The translations under genes and the position numbers were made by a program. From Aedoeadaptatus acetigenes (GTDB lineage Bacteria; Bacillota; Clostridia; Tissierellales; Peptoniphilaceae), in NCBI RefSeq assembly GCF_025566985.1, contig NZ_JAOQJD010000008.1, positions 1-64,000 of the forward strand: 64,000 bases of DNA. The letters run 5' to 3'. This document shows positions 41,874 through 49,824 of this stretch, one piece after another. Numbering within the stretch: position 1 is the stretch's first letter; the number at the start of each line of letters is the position of its first letter. The notes under the pieces were generated by a model that was not told the origin of the DNA, ran no database searches, and saw only the letters and a program-made list of their open reading frames with translations.

Positions 41874-41954
41874 AATAAAAACACCTCATTTCAAAACTGT
41901 TTTGGTCGAAGAGAATTCAACGTATTCTCTAAAACAGTTTATGAAATAAGGTGT
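41874..41954 (-). promoter_or_regulatory. Terminator-like hairpin that buries the ribosome site of the module 2 half transporter
   Basis: ACACCT-c-ATTTCA-AAACTGTTTT (41881-41903) pairs with AAAACAGTTT-a-TGAAAT-a-AGGTGT (41931-41954); inside, AGAGAAT (41910-41916) pairs with ATTCTCT (41924-41930), giving about 29 base pairs. On the minus strand the stem is followed by TTTTATTTT and the TTG start at 41873. The Shine-Dalgarno GAGGTG is part of the 3' arm. It could be an attenuator, a translational switch or a polarity element. Confidence 0.65.
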
Positions 41955-41990
41955 CATCCGTTCCACCCTCTAATGGGAAAACAGCCCCGT

Positions 41991-42953
41991 TCAGACAAGA
42001 GTTTTTCTATAGTCTCGTGGCGTTAATCCACGAAGGGACTTGAAGGCAGCTGAAAACTTGGATGGGTTTTGGTAGCCTAAATCATTCGCAATTTCAAGTA
42101 TGCTCTTCGATGAATCTTGTAAGAGCAAAGCCGCTGCATTAACGCGATACTCTTTCATATAGGCATAAATCGATTTTCCATAAATAATTTTGAACGCTTT
42201 TTTCATAGATGTGAGTGGCATATCAATGAAACTCGAGCATTCAGTTAACGTATAAAATCGGTCAAGATGTGAAGTCAACTTTTTTTCCAACGATTTGATC
42301 TTAGTTACTTGGGCGAAATTTAAAAAGTCGTTTTGTTGTTTTGCCAAAGAAATATCCATACCATCCAAATTAAGAAGAAGTTCTAATACCTTAATTTTCA
42401 GATAAGGAACTCTATCTTTTTCAGGAATTTGATAGATCTCGGCTAAGATATGGTTCGTTTGTGGATTGGAACGCATAATAAAGGTTTCATAGCCTTTTGA
42501 TGTTCTACAAAATTTGTTTTTCAAATTTTCCACATCAACCGGAAATCCGTTTAATAATGTCCTTATCGTTTCAGAACCCTGCGGAAAGAGAATGCTGATT
42601 GTGATTCCGTGATAGTGTTTAAGTGGAAAGTAAAACTCTCCGCGATGATGGGTGCGTACTTCCATCTGCAAATCACCAGCACTAATATAAGTGTACTTTT
42701 CCGGATGAATGCTATTTTCTATTCTTCCTTCTTTGCAGTAATCAATGGTGAACATCGATTGATGTGGCTTGAAAGCTGAGTAACAAGTTTTGAGATGAAA
42801 GTCATTAAAAAGTACAAAGACGCCTTCGAAAAGGGAGTAGCAAGTCATCGTCCCCGAGCCGGTTTCATCATGCAAAAAAAAGATAGAACTGCCATCTTCT
42901 CGTTTCTGCATTTTGATATTATCTCCCATATTGCCTAAGGCGTTCATTGCCAT
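41991..42953 (-). CDS. Module 2: AraC-family transcriptional regulator (YbtA/PchR-like)
   Basis: A 320-residue regulator. Residues about 220-318 hold the two AraC helix-turn-helix motifs: FTLTECSSFIDMPLTSMKKAF-type first HTH, and SILEIANDLGYQNPSKFSAA followed by FKSLRGLTPRDYRK. The N-terminal 200 residues form an effector domain unlike sugar-binding AraC. AraC proteins of this size (YbtA, PchR) activate siderophore uptake genes when the iron chelate is present. ATG 42953 overlaps ecfA by 10 bp and has AGAGGAGG upstream, so the regulator is made within the operon that it probably controls. Confidence 0.85.
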   Translation of the reverse strand: MAMNALGNMGDNIKMQKREDGSSIFFLHDETGSGTMTCYSLFEGVFVLFNDFHLKTCYSAFKPHQSMFTIDYCKEGRIENSIHPEKYTYISAGDLQMEVRTHHRGEFYFPLKHYHGITISILFPQGSETIRTLLNGFPVDVENLKNKFCRTSKGYETFIMRSNPQTNHILAEIYQIPEKDRVPYLKIKVLELLLNLDGMDISLAKQQNDFLNFAQVTKIKSLEKKLTSHLDRFYTLTECSSFIDMPLTSMKKAFKIIYGKSIYAYMKEYRVNAAALLLQDSSKSILEIANDLGYQNPSKFSAAFKSLRGLTPRDYRKTLV

Positions 42954-44419
42954 GAAACCTCCTCTCTAAAAAAATTCTGCAATTTCTGTACTGTCGTCTG
43001 GTTCAAATCATATTGCTCCTTAATCTGCCCATCTTTCATTTCAACAATATGCTGACAGGCAAGAGCGATAAACTCAGGATCATGAGTAATAATTAAGCAT
43101 GTTTTTCCTAAAAGAATTATCCTCTTTATAATTTGTGCAAAACGCTGCATGTTTTCTAAATCAAGACCACTGGTCGGCTCATCAAAGATTAAAACATTTC
43201 GATTGCTCATTAGAGCGGAGGCTACTGCAACACGCTGCTTTTGCCCTCCTGAAAGAGACATGGGATGTTCATCTTTAAAGCCATCCAGATGGAGTTCTTG
43301 GAGCATTGCCTCGGCTGCAGAATGATTTTCTTCTTCCTGAGAAATCAAAAGCTCTTCCATAACCGTTTCTGTAAACAACTGATGATTCACTTCCTGTTGC
43401 ACAAGATAGGTCAGATCACGTCTTTTTTTAGGTGGAAAAGTCTTGTTTTTATAGATCAGTTTGCTTTTATCTTTTTTCACCAGTCCGCAAAGAAGTTTGG
43501 CAAAAGTGGACTTACCGGCACCGTTTGAACCTATGAGAGCTGTTGCCCTTCCCAGAGGAAGTTGAAACTTCGGAATATTCAATACGCTTTGCGTATTTTG
43601 GTAGGAAAAATTCACATCGTAAAGCTCTAAAAAATCTTTCGTTGGCGAAAATGTATCGGAAGCTCCAAATGAAAGCTGTTTTATGTCCGGAATACGTATC
43701 CCATGCGTTTCATAAAACGAACTCGGTAACTCGAAAAAGTTAACGCCTTGATAGTCTCCGATCATCTCGCCGGCATCAAGCAATATCACACGATCCACCA
43801 ATTTTTTTAAATAATGGATGCGATGCTCGGCAATAACGATTGTTTTTCCCTCATCTTTCCAAAATTGTATCATCCTTTGCAAATTTGCGATAGCGGAAAA
43901 ATCAAGATTAGCGCTTGGCTCATCCATAAGAACAAGATCGGGAGAAAGCACAGCCACAGAGGCACAAGCAATTTTTTGTTTTTCTCCGGAAGAAAGATGA
44001 AACAAACTCTTTCCCATCAATCTCTCAATATGCAAAGAGGATACGATTTTGTTAAAGCGCAATCGAATCTCTTCTTTTGACATACCTAAATTTTCACAGG
44101 CAAAAACCAGTTCACTATCCGTATCTACATTAAAAAACTGGCTGCGGGGATTTTGAAATACGCAGCCAACAATCGGCGCGAGTTCATACAGAGCAAGCGT
44201 TTGTGGATTTTTACCAAAAACAGAAACACTTCCCAAACTTTTCCCTTCATAGTAATGAGGAATAAGCCCATTTAAAGCTCGTATTATGGTCGTCTTACCA
44301 CATCCGGACATTCCCGTTAAAAGAATGCATTGACCGTCAGGGATTCTCAGATTGATATTTTTAAGTGTACTTTGGTCAGAGGATGTATAGGAAAAAGAAA
44401 AATTTCTTATTTCTATCAT
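42944..44419 (-). CDS. Module 2: ECF transporter double ATPase (EcfA1-EcfA2 fusion)
   Basis: A 491-residue protein with two ATPase domains. Domain 1: GMSGCGKTT, LSSGEKQK (serine in place of the first signature glycine), LVLMDEPSANLD. Domain 2 (from about 265): GSNGAGKST, LSGGQKQR, VLIFDEPTSGLD and ITHD. The layout matches module 1 ecfA domain for domain. It overlaps ecfT by 4 bp (ATGA). It supplies ATP hydrolysis for the S/T complex encoded upstream. Confidence 0.85.
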   Translation of the reverse strand: MIEIRNFSFSYTSSDQSTLKNINLRIPDGQCILLTGMSGCGKTTIIRALNGLIPHYYEGKSLGSVSVFGKNPQTLALYELAPIVGCVFQNPRSQFFNVDTDSELVFACENLGMSKEEIRLRFNKIVSSLHIERLMGKSLFHLSSGEKQKIACASVAVLSPDLVLMDEPSANLDFSAIANLQRMIQFWKDEGKTIVIAEHRIHYLKKLVDRVILLDAGEMIGDYQGVNFFELPSSFYETHGIRIPDIKQLSFGASDTFSPTKDFLELYDVNFSYQNTQSVLNIPKFQLPLGRATALIGSNGAGKSTFAKLLCGLVKKDKSKLIYKNKTFPPKKRRDLTYLVQQEVNHQLFTETVMEELLISQEEENHSAAEAMLQELHLDGFKDEHPMSLSGGQKQRVAVASALMSNRNVLIFDEPTSGLDLENMQRFAQIIKRIILLGKTCLIITHDPEFIALACQHIVEMKDGQIKEQYDLNQTTVQKLQNFFREEVSWQ

Positions 44420-45144
44420 GACGAACCTCCGATCTTATAAAAGATAAGTACACACAAGCTAACCAGGCAAAGCATCAGAAAGAGTATATCCTGCAAATGG
44501 AATCCAATTTTACAGACATTGGTGCGCCTAATCGGCGCGCCTAAGCCACGTGTTAAAGCAGATGCGGAAAGTTCGTCACCGATTTTTACGCAGGACACCA
44601 TCAGCGGAACCAGACGATATTCCACTGTTTTCCACGGTTTTGAACCACCTAAAGAGATGCCTCTCATTTTCATTGCATCGGTTATAGCGTGATACTCTTC
44701 CAAGATGGTAGGAAAAAAGCGAAAAACAACGGAAAGTGGAATCGTAATCTGGGTAGGAACACGCATGCGTTCCATTGCTGCCATAAACTCGCTGATTTTC
44801 GTTGAGCTGAGCAAATAGGTACCCATGGCAAGTCCCGGCATCATGCGAACAAAAATACCGCAAAAAGCCACCAACAGAAAACCTAAAAATCCGGTAACGA
44901 GCGGCAAAAGATATATCTGCCCTACATAGGCCGCTATGAATAAAATGGCATATATGGAGGCATATTTCCACTTGCTTTCAGTAAGAAACAGTATAAAGGG
45001 AACAGATATAAGGAGTATTCGAATCGGAGCCAGCCAATATCCATGTCCTCCTCCCACAACGACTGCAGCGATGGTAAAGACAAGAAGTATTTTTGTTCGA
45101 GGATCAAGAAATTCTTTTTTTGATCGCGTTTGAATAGGTTGCAT
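44416..45144 (-). CDS. Module 2: ECF transporter transmembrane subunit EcfT
   Basis: A 242-residue CbiQ/EcfT membrane protein, the same length as the module 1 EcfT. Coupling motifs are DAMKMRGISL and SALTRGLGAPI, in the same relative positions. Hydrophobic segments fill the first 120 residues and the C-terminal 25. It starts 6 bp after the S component stop with only a weak ribosome site, so translation probably depends on the upstream gene. Base composition is moderately AT-rich, less extreme than module 1. Confidence 0.85.
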   Translation of the reverse strand: MQPIQTRSKKEFLDPRTKILLVFTIAAVVVGGGHGYWLAPIRILLISVPFILFLTESKWKYASIYAILFIAAYVGQIYLLPLVTGFLGFLLVAFCGIFVRMMPGLAMGTYLLSSTKISEFMAAMERMRVPTQITIPLSVVFRFFPTILEEYHAITDAMKMRGISLGGSKPWKTVEYRLVPLMVSCVKIGDELSASALTRGLGAPIRRTNVCKIGFHLQDILFLMLCLVSLCVLIFYKIGGSS

Positions 45145-45150
45145 GATGAA

Positions 45151-45741
45151 TTAGACAATCCCGGCGCGTTCGAACTGCTTTTTTAGAAGGGAACGTCCAA
45201 TCAAAGCACCAAGGATGCCCGCAATAAACATGCCTACAAGTAATGGGATCAAACTCCAGTCCGGAATAAGCTTCATAAGTGCATCCGCATAGGCCTTTCC
45301 GTAACCGCCTTGTGCTAAATTTTGATAATAAGCATCACGGCTAATAACAATAGGAATATAGTTGCCGATCAGCCATATTGAAAAAATACCTTTGCTGAGA
45401 ATTACTTTTTTTGCACTGGAATAATCCGAGGATTTTAATAACAAATCCGCTAAAAGGCCCGCGATAAGTCCGGTGAAGGGTGCATATACACCCATTCCCA
45501 TGACCCCGATTAGTAGTCCAAGCAAAAATCCCATAATGGTTATAAGCCCAAACTTTTTCGTTTTGCTCACAAACAACACATACGGAATACCGTCAATAAG
45601 CGGCACGATGATGCCTAAAAGCGGAATAAATATTGGCATGTAACCCAGCATTGCTACTGCCATGCAAAGAGCAAACATAATGGCAGTAAAAACACCTGTG
45701 GTGATCAAATCTTTTGCTTTAATTCCAGATGATTTTTTCAT
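45151..45741 (-). CDS. Module 2: ECF transporter S component, MptD/Trep_Strep type
   Basis: A 196-residue membrane protein with about six hydrophobic segments, identical in length to the module 1 S component and similar in its ends (KAKDLITTGVFTAIMFALC; RSLLKKQFERAGIV). I start at ATG 45741, which has GGAGG eight bases upstream; the ATG at 45756 contains that site. It is the first gene of the operon S-T-A-AraC-half1-half2. The leader has an imperfect AGTTA/TAACT repeat (45761-45778), which could be a metal-repressor site, but this is weak. Confidence 0.75.
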   Translation of the reverse strand: MKKSSGIKAKDLITTGVFTAIMFALCMAVAMLGYMPIFIPLLGIIVPLIDGIPYVLFVSKTKKFGLITIMGFLLGLLIGVMGMGVYAPFTGLIAGLLADLLLKSSDYSSAKKVILSKGIFSIWLIGNYIPIVISRDAYYQNLAQGGYGKAYADALMKLIPDWSLIPLLVGMFIAGILGALIGRSLLKKQFERAGIV

Positions 45742-45851
45742 ACAATTAACCTCCATTGAGTTAAAATAAGCTAACTTAGTACATTTGATTAAACCTCTTT
45801 AAAAGCATTTCATTCAACCCCGGTTAAAATAAAAAGCTCCATTCGGACATT

Positions 45852-46075
45852 TTATAGAGCCTTGATTTCTGAGCCATTTCTTAAGGTTATGCGGATATCT
45901 TCTTTGCTGAATACCGTGATATGATTTACGAGGGCACATAAGCTTTGTGCATTGAATGCTTGCAGAAGCCTGTCTTGTTTTTGCAGCTGTTTCAGGCAGA
46001 ACTTGATATCGGCTTTGGTCGCCTGCATCTTTTTGAGCTTTCCTTCGACCTTCGCTAAGGCCGCCTTTTTTCATT
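45852..46075 (-). pseudogene. C-terminal remnant of a large serine recombinase
   Basis: A minus-strand frame bounded by TGA at about 46076 and TAA at 45852-45854 gives 73 codons without a start. It contains KQDRLLQAFNAQSLCALVNH and ITVFSKEDIRITLRNGSEIK, which match the C-terminal coiled-coil and final beta-strand region of large serine recombinases (typical pattern: L-V-x-x-I/V-x-V-x-x-x-x-I-x-x-x-x-x-D/N-G-x-E-I). The catalytic and zinc domains are missing. It is probably the decayed integrase of the island that carries module 2. Confidence 0.65.
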
Positions 46076-46337
46076 TTAACGATTCCCGACACTTTTTAAC
46101 GATTGCTCCCGAAGGGTACGAAAATCGGAAACAGGTATGATGGAAAGAGATATATAAAAGCAAAAAATCATACAAAAACTGCCACGAAAAGCAGCAGAGG
46201 AAGTTCTGCGGAAAGGAGAAAATCCCTGTAAATCAAGGGATTTCGAGGATAAACACATGACTTACGCACCAGCGTTAAATTGTATCAAATACAGTGTCAG
46301 AATAGATGCGCCTTAGGAAGCGGCGCCTTTCTTCTGT
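46076..46337. other. Island 2 right boundary, no intact gene
   Basis: About 260 bp with no gene. It holds GGGTACGAAAA (46114-46124, also in direct orientation at 38223-38233), a small hairpin AATCCCT...AGGGATT (46220-46243) and the inverted repeat described at 46273-46291. TATAAT at 46338-46343 may be the murI -10 box. Confidence 0.4.
46273..46291 (-). repeat. Island 2 right flank inverted repeat
   Basis: On the minus strand TATTTGATACAATTTAACG, 18 of 19 identical to 38170-38188 in opposite orientation. Confidence 0.45.
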
Positions 46338-46365
46338 TATAATAGATTGAGAAAGGTTGTGACCT

Positions 46366-47160
46366 ATGTCAGATTCAATTGTTATTTTCGACTCCGGCCT
46401 CGGCGGCGTCACGGCACTCATGGAAGCAGTTCGCGCCATGCCGGCGGAGCATTTTATTTATTACGGGGACACGGCCCACGTGCCCTACGGCCCGAAAGGT
46501 GCCGAGAAAATTCAGGGCTATTTGGATCAAATGATGGCGGCTACCCGCCCCTATTCACCGAAGGCCGTGCTCCTCGCCTGCAACACGGCCACGGTCACAT
46601 CCGCCGATTACCTGAGGAAGAAATACACCATTCCAATTGTGGGCATGGAACCCGCCGTGAAGCCCGCCATCGAACACGATGTGGACCTCAAGCGGATCTT
46701 GGTGCTTTCCACGGAGGGCACGGGAAAAAGCGCCCGCCTGCGCCGCCTCGTCGAAAAATTCGACGACGACCGCCTGGTGGACATTTTGCCTCTGCCGAAT
46801 TTGGTGGATTTCGCCGAGCGTTTGGAATTCGACACCGACGCCGTTCGCTACGATCTGGAGACCATTCTCGCCTCCTATCCTCTCGAGGAATACGGCGCCT
46901 TGGTCTTGGGCTGCACCCACTTTATTTGGTACCGGGATCTGTTTCGCGAGCTTCTTCCCGAGCACATGGAAATATTAGACGGCAACGCCGCTACGGTGCG
47001 CCAGCTCATGCGAAAACTTGAGGGAAACATTAAAAAGGAGGGAGAGGGAAAATTGAAAATGGCTTTTACCGGCGAGCTGAGCGAAGACACGGCGGCATTT
47101 TTACGTAGCCGCCTGCCGCAAAAAGTGGAATTTATTTCCCTCGGCGCGGACAATGACTGA
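46366..47160 (+). CDS. murI: Glutamate racemase
   Basis: A 264-residue cofactor-independent racemase that makes D-glutamate for peptidoglycan. Both catalytic cysteines are visible: LLACNTATV near residue 70 and LGCTHF near residue 183; the N-terminal FDSGLGGVTAL and the YYGDTAHVPYG loop are typical. ATG 46366 is preceded by AAAGG. TATAAT lies about 20 bp upstream. It overlaps the next gene, a glycosyltransferase, by 8 bp, linking two cell-envelope functions. Confidence 0.94.
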   Translation: MSDSIVIFDSGLGGVTALMEAVRAMPAEHFIYYGDTAHVPYGPKGAEKIQGYLDQMMAATRPYSPKAVLLACNTATVTSADYLRKKYTIPIVGMEPAVKPAIEHDVDLKRILVLSTEGTGKSARLRRLVEKFDDDRLVDILPLPNLVDFAERLEFDTDAVRYDLETILASYPLEEYGALVLGCTHFIWYRDLFRELLPEHMEILDGNAATVRQLMRKLEGNIKKEGEGKLKMAFTGELSEDTAAFLRSRLPQKVEFISLGADND

Positions 47161-48235
47161 TCGCGGCCTTCAACTGAATAGGGATTTGGTTCTAATCCCC
47201 GCCTACGAGCCCGACGAAAGCCTGCTTTCCTTCGCTAAGGCTCTCTTGGCCGAGGATCTTCAGGTGATGGTGGTGGACGACGGAAGCGGCGAGGCCTTTC
47301 GACCGGTGTTCGACCGCCTTCCCGAAGGGGTCACGCTCCTCTCCTATGAAATCAATCGAGGCAAGGGCTATGCCATGAAGTATGCCATGGAAAAGATTTT
47401 ATCCATGCCCCAAGTGGAATTTATCGTCACCGCCGATGCCGACGGCCAGCACAGCCCGAAGGATACCTTGCGCATTCTCAAGGCGGCCCACGAAAATCCC
47501 GATGCCCTCGTCTTAGGCGTGCGGGATTTTCCCGAGAACACGCCCCTGCGCTCCCGCATCGGCAATCGCCTCACGGCAAAAGTCTTCGGCCGGTTGACGG
47601 GCATTAAGGATTTGGAGGATACCCAAACGGGGCTTCGGGCTTTCAGCACCAAGCATTTGGATCAGCTTCTTTCCATGGAAGGGGAACGCTACGAATATGA
47701 AATGCGCCAGCTCATGGATTGGGCGAAGAGCCCCTATCCCCTGGTGCAGGTGCCCATCGAGACCATCTACCGGGACAAGGAAAATTCCACTTCCCACTAC
47801 AACGCCCTGAAGGATTCCTCCAGGATCTTTCGCAGCCTCTTGGATAACGGCGAGGCGGTACTCTTTACATTGAGCGGCATCATCAGCTTTACTCTGGACT
47901 TTTTGCTCTTTAATGTATTTTATTACCTCGCCCGCCCCCTGCACATGGCTTACGCCCTGGCCATTCCCAATGTGGCGGCGAGGCTGATCAGCGCCAATTT
48001 AAATTTCTACTTAAACCGAAATTACGTCTTTGAATCCAAGGATCCCTTGATTAAAGACTTTTTGCAGTACGCCGCCCTCGTCGCCATTCTTCTTGCCGCC
48101 AACAGTTTGCTTTTAAGCTTCTACGGCAATGTCTTGGGCCTTCAGGCCACGGTGGCGAAACTCTGCGTGGAATTTACCGTATTCATCATCAGCTACCTGG
48201 TTCAACATTTTTATATCTTCGCCAAGAAAAAATAA
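47153..48235 (+). CDS. Fused family 2 glycosyltransferase and GtrA-like membrane protein
   Basis: A 360-residue fusion. Residues 10-230 form a GT-A glycosyltransferase (VLIPAYEPDESLL, VVDDGSGEAF, DxD-type site TADADGQHSP, acceptor region EDTQTGLRAF) resembling dolichol-phosphate mannose synthase-like enzymes that use undecaprenyl phosphate. Residues 235-358 form a GtrA domain with four helices, thought to flip or hold the lipid-linked sugar. The pair is encoded as separate genes in many bacteria. Likely role: making and moving an undecaprenyl-phosphate sugar for wall or surface glycan modification. ATG 47153 lies within murI. Confidence 0.87.
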   Translation: MTDRGLQLNRDLVLIPAYEPDESLLSFAKALLAEDLQVMVVDDGSGEAFRPVFDRLPEGVTLLSYEINRGKGYAMKYAMEKILSMPQVEFIVTADADGQHSPKDTLRILKAAHENPDALVLGVRDFPENTPLRSRIGNRLTAKVFGRLTGIKDLEDTQTGLRAFSTKHLDQLLSMEGERYEYEMRQLMDWAKSPYPLVQVPIETIYRDKENSTSHYNALKDSSRIFRSLLDNGEAVLFTLSGIISFTLDFLLFNVFYYLARPLHMAYALAIPNVAARLISANLNFYLNRNYVFESKDPLIKDFLQYAALVAILLAANSLLLSFYGNVLGLQATVAKLCVEFTVFIISYLVQHFYIFAKKK

Positions 48236-48303
48236 AGCACGTCGCCATAGATGCCGTGAAGTGTGGAACGCACATTTCACGGCATCTATTCGCTACGTGC
48301 TTT
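48235..48303. repeat. Long symmetric inverted repeat between the GT-GtrA gene and metF
   Basis: AAGCACGT, ATAGATGCCGTGAA and TGTG on the left pair with CACA, TTCACGGCATCTAT and ACGTGCTT on the right, separated by a 5-nt loop and paired bulges. The total stem is about 26 bp within 69 nt. It can terminate the upstream transcript (TTTCT follows) and lies next to TATAAT (48309-48314) of the next gene. No other copy was noticed in the window. Confidence 0.6.
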
Positions 48304-48341
48304 CTATGTTATAATGTGAAAATTACATTTGGAGGTAATTT

Positions 48342-49205
48342 ATGCACATTAAAGAATTTTTCTCACCCGATCACACGCGACTTTCATTTGAAATCTTTCC
48401 CCCGAATCAACGAATGTCTTTAAAAGCCGTCATGGCCTCAGCGGCACGCATGGCGGCCTACGAGCCCGACTTTATGTCCGTGACCTTTAAGGCCGACGGC
48501 AGCGGCGGGGATCAGACCATTCAAATTTCAAATGCCGTCAGCGAAGTGATGGGAATTCCCTCCATCGCACACCTGACCTGCTCCGGTATTCCGAAAACCG
48601 AGCTCCCCGCCGTTTACGACGAGCTCACGGAAAACAAGGTCAAGAATATTCTGGCTTTAGGCGGCGACTCCGCCCGGGAGCTGGGCGAAGACGCATACTT
48701 GCCCTATGCCAAGGACATGGTGGCTTACTTCCGCGAGCGCGGCGATTTCACCATCGGCGCCGCCTGCTTCCCCGAAGGCAACGATCCCGCCCTTTCCATG
48801 GATGAAGAGCTGCGCCACCTAAAGGAAAAAGTGGACATGGGCGTGGACTTTTTGACCACGCAGATGTTTTTCGACAATGAGGTCTTTTACCGCTTTTTGG
48901 AAAAGGCCCGCGCCATGGGCATCGACGTGCCCATTTTGGCCGGCATTATGCCCATTACCAGCGCCGGGCAGGTGCGCCGCATCAAGGATTTAAGCGACGC
49001 CGCCCTTCCCGATTCCCTCTTGCGCATGGTGGACCGCTTTAAAGATGATCCCGACGCCATGTTCGATGCGGGGCTTACCTTTGCCGAAAATCAAATGGCG
49101 GATCTCGTGGCTGCAGGCGTCAGCGGTATTCACGTCTACACCATGAACAAGCCGGCCATACCGGAGCGGATCGTCCGGGATTTGGGCCGCCTCTTCCATG
49201 CTTGA
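48342..49205 (+). CDS. metF: Methylenetetrahydrofolate reductase
   Basis: A 287-residue TIM-barrel flavoprotein that reduces 5,10-methylene-THF to 5-methyl-THF. Motifs are LSFEIFPPN near the start, the glutamate-containing SVTFKADGSG, and DFLTTQMFFDNEVFYRFLE, ending in the folate region. ATG 48342 follows GGAGGTAATTT. It overlaps the next gene by 8 bp and heads an operon metF / reactivation protein / metH, which supplies and uses methyl-THF for methionine synthesis. Confidence 0.93.
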   Translation: MHIKEFFSPDHTRLSFEIFPPNQRMSLKAVMASAARMAAYEPDFMSVTFKADGSGGDQTIQISNAVSEVMGIPSIAHLTCSGIPKTELPAVYDELTENKVKNILALGGDSARELGEDAYLPYAKDMVAYFRERGDFTIGAACFPEGNDPALSMDEELRHLKEKVDMGVDFLTTQMFFDNEVFYRFLEKARAMGIDVPILAGIMPITSAGQVRRIKDLSDAALPDSLLRMVDRFKDDPDAMFDAGLTFAENQMADLVAAGVSGIHVYTMNKPAIPERIVRDLGRLFHA

Positions 49206-49824
49206 TCTGACCTCTATTCACGAGGTACCCGCCATCGGTCCCGAGGATCTCAGGCGCAGGGAAATATACCGCTACCTGCGCCTGGAGGGAAATGCCCCCG
49301 ATGCCGCCACTTCCGCCGATGTGGAGCGGAATTTAAAGCGCCTCGAGGGTGCGATCTCCCTGCGGCACGTGGCTTCCCTTCGCCCGGTGACGAAAAAAGG
49401 CGATGCCATCGTCTTCGGCGATTTTTCTACATCGAGCGCCGTCCTTCAAAAGAATATGAAGACCAGCGAATACGCCCTTCTCTTCGCCATGACCTTGGGC
49501 CCGGCCGTGGACCGACTGATCAGCCGCCTGCTCATTACATCCAAGGCCGACGCTTTTATTACCGACGCCTGCTGCGCGGAATATTTGGAAAGCTACGCCA
49601 ATGGCTACTGCGCCCATGTGCGGGAAGAAGCGGCGCAACAAGGTTTCATCGCCCACCCGCGCTTCTCCCCCGGCTTCGCCGATTTCGGCTTGGAATTTCA
49701 GTGGCCTTTAATACGCAGCTTGCAGGCGGATAAAAAAATGCACATCGCCTTAACACAAGGCAATATGCTCGTCCCGACAAAAACCATTACCGCCCTTATG
49801 GGTTTGGATCGGAGGATTGTATGA
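49198..49824 (+). CDS. Stand-alone methionine synthase reactivation-domain protein
   Basis: A 208-residue protein corresponding to the C-terminal activation domain of cobalamin-dependent methionine synthase, here a separate gene. The S-adenosylmethionine-binding signature is HPRFSPGFADFGLEFQ (R-x-S-P-G-x-G/A-D-F). It should bind SAM and allow reductive methylation of cob(II)alamin formed by accidental oxidation. It overlaps metF by 8 bp and metH by 4 bp (ATGA). The separated arrangement is common in anaerobic Firmicutes with split MetH. Confidence 0.85.
   Translation: MLDLTSIHEVPAIGPEDLRRREIYRYLRLEGNAPDAATSADVERNLKRLEGAISLRHVASLRPVTKKGDAIVFGDFSTSSAVLQKNMKTSEYALLFAMTLGPAVDRLISRLLITSKADAFITDACCAEYLESYANGYCAHVREEAAQQGFIAHPRFSPGFADFGLEFQWPLIRSLQADKKMHIALTQGNMLVPTKTITALMGLDRRIV

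Noticed and set aside
45757..45790. Iron or manganese repressor box before module 2
   Set aside because: An AGTTA/TAACT imperfect repeat is present but too short and AT-rich to separate from background; likewise TGAGAATGATAG near 15450 only partly fits a Fur box.
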